Below are positions 28,701-40,700 of a stretch of DNA of 64,000 nt, one piece after another. Within the stretch, counting starts at the first letter, position 1. Each line of letters begins with the position of its first letter. The translations under genes and the position numbers were made by a program. The notes below the pieces were generated by a model. The model did not search any database. It had not been told where the DNA came from and saw only the letters and a program-made list of their open reading frames with translations. Source of the DNA: Diorhabda sublineata (lineage: Eukaryota; Arthropoda; Insecta; Coleoptera; Chrysomelidae); the NCBI RefSeq assembly GCF_026230105.1, contig NC_079474.1:38640294-38704293 (forward strand), given 5' to 3'.

Positions 28701-31700
28701 AATATTCAAAAGGGATTCTCAGTGTTAAGATACATAATTTAATGGAAAATGCTTATTATGCATTTATATTAGATTTGGTTTAATTTAAATAGTTCAATGA
28801 TCCTTTAGGTGAAAGTTAATAAGCACTGTGGTATATTCGTAACTTTAAATCCAGCTGGAGGAGGCTATGGTGGTAGAAATAAGTTACCAGATAATTTGAA
28901 ACAATTATTCAGACCGGTAGTGATGACTCATCCGGATAATGAAGAAATCTCTAGAGCTCTACTTCATTGTGAAGGCTTTAGAAGTGCCAATCAATTGGCA
29001 AAAAAGATCGTGGAAGTATTTGACATTTCCAGGTACAACTTTTTCTATAAAATTACTTTTGCGTCATAAAATATCTTTACCACATTTCATTTCAGACATT
29101 GGCTCATAAAAAGATTGTCCGATAGGTTCTTCAAGATAATATGTATTTTTTTTAAATATGTATTTGCTTTTATATGTAAGAAAAGCTTATACAATTGTAA
29201 TTATATTTCAGTAAACTTTTAAGTACTCAGCAACATTATGATTGGGGCCTAAGATCAATAAGAACCATTTTATCCGGATGCGGAAGAGCTCTAAGAGCGA
29301 CTAAATCAAATAGTAAACAACATATAGATATGAACTCAGAGATGGCACTAACTGTCCAAGTACTTAGAATGGATACATTATCAAAATTATCATTTAGTGA
29401 TAGCAAGAAATTTGAGTCTATTTTGGAAGACGTATTTAGGGGCATAGATCTAAAATTTTCTAAGGATGATTTGATGAAAACTATTTTAAAAGAATGTTTC
29501 GAAGAAATGGGATTAAGTGAAAATGAAAGACAGGTATAGTATGGAAGAATAAATAACGAGATTAGTTAAAAATCAAATTATGAATCGTTTTGTGTAAGAA
29601 GTTTGTGAGTTAATGATTTTGATTCAAAATAGTGAAAATATTTAATTTAGTTCTGCTCAGTACTGTTTTATATATTTATTTTGTAGATGATTCACACTTA
29701 TGACTTAATGTCAAGTAAATATTATTTTTTTTTAAATTTAGGTTTGATGTCATGATTGAGCCTGTATAGAAGCGAATCAGCAAAAATTACGCAAAAATAA
29801 ATAATTTTATGTTGATAGTGCATTGGTGATTGTGGTTTTTATCTCTATGAAGGTTATATATAAGTCTGATTGTAAATTCTTAATCATCGTCTTGTTTTAT
29901 TTGTGCCTCATCTAAAGCGCCACCCTTTGGTAATTTGTTTTGCAAATACTTCCACCTTCAGATGTGATTCACAAAGGGAGTCTATTGAAGTGATGCATTT
30001 ATTATGATATCCCCTCATTGGAATGTTTTAAAACCAATACTGAATCTTTTTTTATGTGAACATTTTTGTAAGCAATATTTTTTGGAAAAATACTTTTTCG
30101 CACTTTAAATTTCATTTTTGTTCATGTTTACCTCAACAGAATATTTTTTTTGCATTCGACAATAAGCCTGATAATAAGTAATTCATAGCTATCTCAACCA
30201 AAAAGAATATGACTTGAGTTCGATTAGTGTTATGCATTAACGTGAAATAATTAATTTAAATTTAATTAACTTGCTAATATTTTATGATTGATGTCAAATT
30301 GGTTGACAACTTTGAATGGCGCTAATTCAGTCAGAGCAAATAATGTAACTATGTATAAACGATGTGGAACAGCCAACTGGAATAAATTCGTTAAATAAAA
30401 GAGAGCATCTCAAAAAAGTATACAGGTTGTGTCAGGTGTCAGTATATTATTTAGTATTTGAGAAAATTCTTGGAATAATGCATGTACAATGTCCATGACC
30501 TATCTTCAACTGTTTCGAAAATATTGGGTTCATAGCTCATTTTACGAAAAATTTCTAAATTTGCCTCCTATATCTCAAAGAACACTTAGCAAAACAGAGA
30601 AGCAATTTCGCCAGCTTCGTCATGTAAGACAGATAGCAAAAGTAGCTGCCAATACAAGAAGTTATGATACGAAACTGGATTTTATTCTTCTCTTTCCAGA
30701 AAACACACATAATTCTGTTTAAAAAGCTGTTCAACTGCTAGCCACACATCAATTTTTCCGGTATTAAATAAAATGCATGCAGGAACTCATGTGAGATGAA
30801 GAAGAACTCATTTTTTGAACAAATGATGGCAACGTTAGATAACAGTATGATCCAATTAGAAGACGTTTTATTTTCTCATATGTATCCTTATTGAATGAAA
30901 GAATAACATACGCAATGATCTGAATATGTCGAAACTAAATCCCTCTACTTAGATGAATTGAAAAGACGAATCACACTTGCGGCTAGATAATTAGATCAGT
31001 CACGCCAGAGATATTGAGTGACGTTAGATGATTAGAATGTTGCCAAGTTTGTGGGGAGCACTTTGATCATGAGCTACAATGACAGCAATATTTTTTGTCT
31101 ATTTTTGCATTAGTAAAAAAATAATCATTATCGCTTTTTAGGGTTTTATTGTAATATAACAAATTTGTGAAATAAAATTATTTTCTCCTTTCAACGAAAC
31201 AGTTAGTAAGCTTAAAGTTTCCTAAATGTTATTAACTATCTCTTCAATATTTTGTCCCCTTAGGAGACGGCAGTCCCTTACTCTTACCAATATTGTTCTC
31301 TCCAGTTAACTCGGATAAAAGAGATCTAGAGCCTTATATATATGGATATAATTAATTGATAATAGTTTTATATCTAAAGATTTTTCGATACATATTTGAT
31401 TGCAGACCAACAAATGCATGGAATTATATGAACAGTTGCAACAGAGGATGGGTGTAGCTATTGTAGGTCCTCCTAAATCTGGAAAGACGACCATTCGAAA
31501 ATTAGTTCTGAAGGTATACAATTCAAATGAGTATATTAAGTGAAATATTCTGAGCTAGATACAATTCAACATTGTAGGCCTTAACAAAAATGGGAAAAAC
31601 AATCAAGTATTATTCTGTGAACCCGAAAAGCTTAACAAGGGCTCAACTTCTAGGTAAAATGGATACTGACACAGGACAATGGAATGATGGTGTTATCACC

Positions 31701-34700
31701 AGTTTTAGTTTACAAGTGGTTTCTGAAAATGCAAGTAAGAATACGTTTTTCGTTTTGTAACTTCATGAAAATTTCCTTTTCCGCCTAATTCAAACCTTTG
31801 CTAAGTGGAAAGTGATTGAATAAGTTACAAGAATAGTTAATAATCACATAATTGCATAGATATAACAAATATTTACGAAGTCAGTTTTTGGAGGGCTACT
31901 CAGCAAGTGAGGAAGGTTTTGAAGAAGAAAAAGAGCGAAAGACAAAACAAAACATTTATTATTTACACATTAACACCACAAAGTTCAATTTAAATTCTAA
32001 TTTTCTTCATACGCATTGGCAAACAAATTGAGGAACTTGGCAGTGGACAAGCTTGGAAGTTCTTTATTTTTCGAATCAAATTAGAATTAGTAGGAGTAAG
32101 ATCTGGATATTAGGGAGGATGAAAGAAAATATTCTCTTTCAAATGTATTAAGGAGTTTTTAAATGCGGTATGTCATGTGTAGTTAAATAACCAAAAATTT
32201 TTAGGCTTTCTTCAATGTATGCACTTAGTTGGTGCAATTTATTGTACCATTTTCAAGTAAATCAATCAGAAGCACACCTATCTCAAAATTTTTTTAGTGT
32301 CAAGTTCTAAGAACTATATTTTAGTTTTTTGGAGAGCTTCCATATTCCTGTTTCACGGAGTGTAAGTTAGTAATCTTATTAACGTGGTTCACCCACCTCT
32401 CATCACCAGTTACGATTCGTTTTCGTTATATATATTTTGACAGTCTAAAAATGTCGAAACACACAATTATGGTGGTCCTTTAGCAGTTTTGGCACTCATA
32501 TTGCACAAAATTTGAGGTAGCCCTGTTTTTCTTTGACAACTTCAAACAATAAAGTTCATGAACACGGACATCAACACATAAGCTGCAAATGTAGATACCA
32601 TGATGTACGTAATTACCTAACAGCATCAGGCGAAAGCTCCTCCATGGTTTGAAGAGCCCTGGTGAATGATGAATCTTAATATGTATGTTACGTTAGGAAA
32701 TTTTGTTGGTTATTTCTCCGAAAGAATTGCGAAGCTACATATGTAGTTGGTACCAGTCAAGTATGAATAATTGAAACAGTGAGAATATGGTCTACTATCT
32801 AGATAAAATTCTAGATCTATTTATAATCCAATTTAATAAATCAAATCTAACCCTACATAAAATTTAAAAGTAATCTGTTTTTGTTTTTGTGCTCGTCAAT
32901 TACACTGTTAATTCAGTGATAATTGATACTAGTATCCCATCATTCTACTATTGGTAATATTATCTGAACTAGTTCAGAGTTTTTATTGATATCTAGACGT
33001 TTTTTTATAAGCGTCGCAGTTGTTCTTCTTCATATTTTTATCTTAAATAGTGGGCTGTGATAATTGGTTATCTGTTCGTGAAATGAGGAACCAATTTTCG
33101 TCTTATTTCATACACTTCATTAATCAGATAAATTTCAAAAATATAATACAATGGAGGGCAATACTTCCCATGTTATATATAGAAATATTTTGTATTCTAG
33201 ATAACTGGTCATGGATAATATGTGACGGAGATGTAGATCCGGAATGGGTAGAATCTTTGAATTCCGTGTTAGATGATAACAGACTTTTATCACTACCCTC
33301 AGGATGGAGAATCCAATTTGGACCTAACGTTAATTTTATTTTTGAAACTCACGATTTGAGTAATGCTTCTCCAGCAACGATATCTAGAATGGGAATTGTA
33401 TTGCTTAGTGAACAAGATCTTGATTTACAAAATATAGTTACTAGTTTTGTACGAAATTTGAACGAAGAACAGAAGCCATTGTTGGAGCCTTTCGTAACCG
33501 ATTACTTCATCAAAGGTTTGTGAAGTCTGATTAAATTTCAAGTTCAATTCAAGTAGGGTTCATATATTATCTTCAGAGGAGACTGTCTAGAAATATGATA
33601 GCTACACTTTTGCATATACCAAGAATGACCTTTGGGCCCACCAGTGATTTGACTCAGAGACCGGGTACTAAATCGAGCACTAACTTCCAGTCTTCACTTA
33701 TCAATTCATTAAGACTTTTCTGGTAATCTAACACAACTCGAATGCATCCCAGTTCATTTACAATGGGTTTTATTGCAAATATGCTGTGTGAACAATAAAT
33801 TACTGTGTTCCCATGATATCGAATAGGTATACGCCTGTTCACATTCCATCAGAGAGAATACTTCAGCGTCAGAGACGCTAGCATATTTTCCGAACCAGAA
33901 AAACTTATTTTGGTATCTCCTACTCTAAAGCGTGCTCAGGCTACTCAGAACCATTTATACTGGAGCCGTCTGTATACCAAAAGATTTCATTATTCACTAC
34001 TATCCCTTATTGTTAACAGTCAGAGATGCCATTTGGTCACTGTCTACTAGTAGTAGTATCTGTCAATTAATATGCAATTGATAGAGTGATATCTTGCAGC
34101 TGTCAACTGGATTCTTAAAAATGCTGAAGTATCCTTACCTTGCTCGAAAGCAGCTATAGCCGAAACAGGTCTTAGTCACTTGAAAGATGTGACTAGTAAG
34201 GCTCATTTCACAGTTGCTTTAATTAATGGTTTAGGTGATCAACTTCAAGATGATTTCAAAGAAGTTTTTATTCAACAGGTTAGTAAAATTGCTCTTTCGA
34301 CTTCGATTTATGTAGTTTGTAAAAAGATAACTATTTGTTGATATTATTATGTTCATCTGTGAATTCTGCTAACAATGTATAAATTTATTAATTTATACTT
34401 TTGTTGAACTATTTTGTGACCACAGTGTAATTATTTGTTTCGTTGACGATGAATACTTTTTTTCACTCTTGAGTTTGCAATGTAGATATTCGACTGGATT
34501 GGGGAAACACCTCCTCCTGTAATTTTGAGATGTCGTTATAACAGCGAACGGGATTTGATAGAATCCTACTACACTAATCCTAATATAATAACAGCAACTA
34601 ATGAGGATAATGTAAGTTTGGTGGTAACTGGACAAATCGAACAATACCTAGACTCTTTACGGCTTTGGTTAATAGAAAATCGTGAAAAAGACTTTCTTCT

Positions 34701-37700
34701 AGTAGGTCCTCATGGATCTGCAAAAACGTGAGTAAATCTGAGCTTCGCTGTAGATATTTTATGTTAATAATTCGATTTGTTGATAGTAGTATTAATCTGT
34801 GGAAGTTTATATTTTCAGTTTAATATTGGAGGCTCTTTGTCATGAACGTTCTAATGCTGAAATTGTAACAATTCATTGCAGTGGAAGTTTAATGCCCAAT
34901 TTTGTTGTGACGAAGATCTATCAGGTAAGAAATTATCGATCTAAAATACGTATAAATAAAATATTTCGGCATATTGTTAATATATTCTCCCTTATCATAT
35001 GATTCAGGTCTAGATAATCTTAACTTTTGAATAACCTTATCGTCTATCCATTACATATTTTGTCGAACTACAAATGTTGTACATAGTATGGAAGAACTTA
35101 AGCATTAAACATTGTTCAGATTTTCCAATACTAAATGCTAAACCAGCTCCATTTGAGATTGGGAATTTAAGACCGTATCAGGAAAATTCTGTTGAAAAAA
35201 AAATATTTGTATTAGTGATATAAAATTTACCAATGTATGCAGTCGACCGAATTAGTCCACAGTACATAATAAGCATTGCGTTGGAATGACAATTGAATCA
35301 ATGTTATCAGCATTATGTGGAAGCAAGATATATGTCTGTTCGAGATAAATGTAGAGAGCAAATATATAAATTTTGATCCCTACAATCGCTCATATCATAT
35401 TGTGAAACTAATTGAACACGTCAAACGTTTGTTTCAGTATTGCCTCCAAGTGAACACACATAAAGGTAAACAACTTCGACCAAAAAAGGGTCATTTGATA
35501 CTCCATTTCAAGAACTTGCATCTTCTAAAATCTGATAAATGGGGTACAAATATTCTTATAGAGTTTCTGAACCAGGTAAGTCGATTAAAATCCATATTGT
35601 CCAACTTTTATTATTATCTGCATACATTTCACGAATATTACGATGCAAAAGGTGAGATTTTATTGCAAAAAAACATTAGCAACGAGTATTTTATAATCTA
35701 AAGTAAAAGAAAGATGGAAAACAGACGACAATAATTTTTTACAATGCTTTTATTATAAAAACAGCTCCAGAAACTATTATGGATATTCTTTTTTCACATA
35801 TCTGCCATTTTATTTCTGAGTGGAGCTAATAAAGGTTTTGCATCTTCATGTCTTATTCGCTTCTCTAACTCGTTAATTTTGGCCTGTCTTTGAATGATCT
35901 TGGATTTTAATTTTGCCATTTCCTCCATATTTTCTTTTTTTTGTTGATCCATTTGTATATTAGCTTCTTCTATTGTACTTTCGGAGTGTCGCTAAAATAA
36001 TTGAAAGACAGAGGTCGGTATAAGTCAGGTAACGCTCTCGAAAAATCGGCAAAGTCCGGCAACGCTCATAGGTCGAAAAATATTAAAGCAAAGCATGTTT
36101 GTGCTCCAGTACGCGATTTCAGAATAAATAACTGATACAAGTTCACGCTTCCAGCATTCCATTATGTGGTTGGATGAAACAACCTTCATGCTGAACGGTC
36201 CAGTTAGTCACGTCTTCATTGAAAAAGAATTGAATCTGCCCGGGGGGTGGGAAGTTGTATGTGTGCGTGAGTGTGTATGTAGTGGATCCGTACTTTTTTG
36301 AGGGTCACGTAACAGGTCAAAGTTATCAAGAAATACTCGAAGATTTACGTGGGCAAATGGACAACTATTCAACATTCTCGAACATCCCGTCATTTCATGC
36401 GAGATGGAGCTTCGCCGAAACGTTATATGTACGGTAGTACCTCAATGTTCATTTTAGAGAGTAGATAGATACACGAGGATTCGGTGAGTGGCCCGCATGG
36501 TCATGTGACCTATGACACTGCGATTTCTTCCTGTGGGACCTTCTCGAGAACTTCGTTTTTGCAAGAGGAGTACTTACCCTTCCCGACCTCCAAGCTGCAA
36601 TTGAACAAGACTTTAAAACTCTTCGCAGACACATTGTCTTGCCGTAAATGCATTGATCAAGATGAGCATCAATTTGAACCCTTCTTCGAACTCCTTCCGC
36701 AATCTATTTTGATAAATTCATTCTGATACTTTTCCCTTAATGCTATATTGTTGCCTGAGTAATGCCGACCTCTGTATATTTTCAATAAATATGCTTAAAG
36801 AAATTATTACCGCTTATTATGGTATTGGATAATACTATATTAATGAGAATAAGTTGTGGTTTGGACATTAAACGACTTAATATACGAGGATGTATTGATA
36901 TCTAGTTAGCCCAGACCAGTTCCATTCATAAACAAAATATTGCGTTACCACAGCAACGAACAATAACTTATTAGAAGTGTCAGTTTAAAATGGTTAAGAG
37001 GTAAGCAGATTTATGAAGATATGCTTAATACCCTTGGTGATCAATGTCCTTCGTATGCGACTGTGAAAAATTGGACTGCAAGCTTTAAAAGAGGTGAATT
37101 TTCCATTGAAGATGATGACCGATCGGGAAGGCCAGTTTCTGTGTCAGTACCCGAAAATATCGATGCAGTTCATGACATGATTTTATCAGACCATCGAATT
37201 GGGCTAAAACGGATATCTGAAGCAATGACTATTTCATACGAACGTGTTCATCATATAATTCACGTCAATTTGGACATGAGAAAAATTGCTGCAAAATGTA
37301 TCACCAAATGTTTGAATGTTGGCCAAAAGCGGGGAAGGGTAGAAGCATCGTGTTCGATCTGTGGCAGCTTTGGAAACGATGTAGACTTATCAAACCCAAT
37401 TGTTACTATGGATGATTTTTTGATACATTTCTACAATCCAGAAAAAAAGCAACAATCAATGGAATGGCCACACTCTGGTTCTACAAGATCTAAGAAGTTT
37501 CGTGTCCAAAAATGTGCTGGAAAAGTTCTTGCTTCATTTTTTTGGGATTGCCATGGAGTAATAAGGGTAGAACAATAACTGGAGATTACTATTCGATATT
37601 ACTGACCACTCTACAGGGAAAAATTAAAGAGAATAGACGCGGAAAGCTACCCAAAGGTATTTTGTTTCTGCAGGACAACGCCGATGCACACAAATCTCTT

Positions 37701-40700
37701 GTTGCCATGCACAAAATACGTCATTTAGGGTTTGAATTACTAGAACACCCCCCTTATTCACCAGATTTGACTCCGTCCGACTATCATATCTTTTCTCAAC
37801 TGAAAAAAAATTAAAAGGTCGTAAATTTTCTTCCAACGAGGAGGTAACAAAAGCTGTGGAGGTATGGTTTGCCGAGCAAGAAGAAACATTTTTTTGAAAG
37901 GTCTAGAGACGTTGCAAGTTCGCTGTAATAAATGTATCCAATTAAGAGGCGAATATGTTTAGTAATAAAACATTTTGACATTGACATTTTGTTTGGTTCT
38001 ATAATAGGCTAAGAATTTTTCAATATATCCTCGAACTTCCTAAACTTCTAAAGCTATTCGCGAGTCGGAATAGTTTCATTTATTTTAGCCGGCAAATTTA
38101 CTAAGTTTGATAATTTCAAATTTGTTTCTGTGAAGTCAATAATGAAATTTATGTATAATGAATCTAACGAGAAGGAAAACAACTGATGATAACAGAAAAC
38201 TACAAATGCAGTAGCTAGCACATAATTTTGGGTTAATAGATTATTATTCAAAAAAATTGATAATATGAAGTCCATAATTTCCCTTCTCATTTGAAAATCA
38301 GTTTCAAAATAAATATTTCATTCTATATTGTATGGATGTCTCAATTTAATATAGATACAGAATTTTGCTTGATGTCAAATGTCATTTCACATACTGGGAA
38401 AATTTCATATAAGAAATGAAAAGATAGATGATTATCTTGGATTTCTGGCGTGTGTGAATAAAAAGTATAAGGAGATTGTTAAGTGAAACACATAATAATA
38501 CCTAAAATTTCCGCAAAATCCAAAGATTTCAATAGTTTGGAACCTTTTTAGATCTCATTTTCAACTACACACTTAATGATAACAATTCAAAAAATTATTT
38601 ATTGTTACCTTAAGATTATCATATTTATTTTCTAAGATTGTTATGATCTCCTTATATTCGTTAAGTTCTTCCAAAAGAAGATCTTGATTTTCTTTCATTT
38701 CAAGAATTATATCTTTGGCTCTTTGAAACTTTTCCAGAAGTTCACTATAAGATATCTCCAAATTTTCCAAATAGTTGTCCATGATTTCACCTTTTTTTAT
38801 TAACTCCTCTCGTTCATTCCAGACACTCTTGAAAAAATCATCATATTCAAACATCACTCTCTGAAAACTATTATCATCTTGGGCGCTTGCTTTGAGTCTT
38901 GTTTCCAGTCTTTGGTTTGCCAATTTCAGCTCAGCTACCTAAAAGTAGAATCACAAAGTCAACAAATATGTTGTGAGGAAAGCAATATAGACCATAACCT
39001 CTTCCTCCAGCTCTTTTATTCTGGCTTTATTGTTTCTGATGAGAACTTCTTTTTCTTGTACAACTTCTTTGTATTCACCACTATTTTCTTGTTTTTTAGC
39101 CAATAATGTCTTCGAGACTGGTTCTTGCATACGAAAAATCTGAAACCAAATATGTAATTGTGCTAGCATAAAAAAATTTTAATCAAAAGCAGACCAATAT
39201 AAATGTTCTGCCAGTTGTCAGTTGCTAATATTCGTATACAGTTGTTAAAATCGTCACCATGGTTTACCTAAATCTCTAATTGTGGGGTTTGATATCTCAA
39301 ATACTATTATTAACATTCTGATATCGAGCGGAGGGTTTGATGCAAAGTGAAAAATGATGTGGAAAGTAGAAAAAATTTCTTATCACAAACCGGAAATTTC
39401 AAAACAAAAAGATAACGCTAGAATAATAAATAAACAGGCGTAAATACCAAGTACAAAGAGTGAAATTACTATATATATTTTGCAAATTACCAAGTCACCA
39501 AGTCTCTTAGCCATGTTCTAGTATGTATTGTAATGTTTTTCTTAATTTCTAATTCATTTAAACTATTTTTCAGCAGTTTCAGTACTTTTACTTACTTGAT
39601 CTAATTAAACACAGAAAGTAAATAAACAAATAGCCTTTCTAGAAACTGGTTAGAAAAACAATATGAACAAATCGTCGCTAAGATAAAAACAAGTGTATCG
39701 CCAGTATAACTGAAACATAACAGAACTAAACCGGCTTTGAGGTCCAAGTCTTGGACGATTTTGTAACAAAACCATCCTTAATTATCAACAAATATTGATA
39801 GTGATTATTTGAATACTGAAAAGGATATCTCAGCATGGAATATTTTCAGTTAATATTTCCATTTTAACGTTCCATATTTCATCAAAAAATGTCGTGTAAC
39901 GTCATATTCGGGCAGTCACTCTCAAATACTTTATTTCGTTTGTCTCACAGAATTGTGAATTATTGTGACTAGATGACCAACTAATCTTATGATGGAGAAA
40001 GAATATGTATAGAAGTAAATGAATTATGAAATTTTTAATAAAATATTCTTACATTGCATTGCTTAGGAACCCGCCACAATATATCACTAACACTTTTTAA
40101 TGACGCACATACGTCTGATTTGGGCATTTTGATAAGATGTAGCTCTAATCAATACGCTGTCAAAATAGGAAATTGAAATTAATATCCGTACAACTTTTTT
40201 ATTTATCAGTGTTACCACTACAACATATATTTCACTCGAAACTAGAACGTCTATATACTGGAATATTTAATTTTCAGGAAATCGATGACAGCAGAATATG
40301 TAAGATATTTGGAGCATGATTTGATAAATTATGTATAATCTATGGGATCAATGTAATTCTTGAATGATGACAAAAAGGAATATCGTAGCTTGTTTGAAAG
40401 TAAATTTTTGCAGTATTAAGTACACTAAAATACAATTGATTATATTGTATGTATAGTGTGGAATAGTTAACTATAACGGTTAATATTTGATTGTCAGGGT
40501 ATTGACCTTAAAAAATCCCACTTTAAGAGAAAACTGAGAAACTAAGCAGCCCAGCAAGGTCGTATGCTTGAAACTGATTGTGCTTAAATGCGAAAAATTA
40601 ATTCGCCCTCGGGAAACCACCGTTGTTACATTAACCTTTCAGTTATTTCGCACTATAGTTTGAAATTGTAGGCGTTTTTCAGGCACTAACTATATGAAAT

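Noticed and set aside
33050..33200. Upstream part of the long open frame at 33050-33523 as coding sequence
   Set aside because: The family sequence begins only after the acceptor at 33200; the earlier part has no similarity and exon 33 joins in phase at 33201.
35315..35437. Upstream part of the open frame 35315-35701 as a dynein exon
   Set aside because: The acceptor at 35437 and family match begin at YCLQVNTH; after 35575 a strong GTAAGT donor ends the exon.
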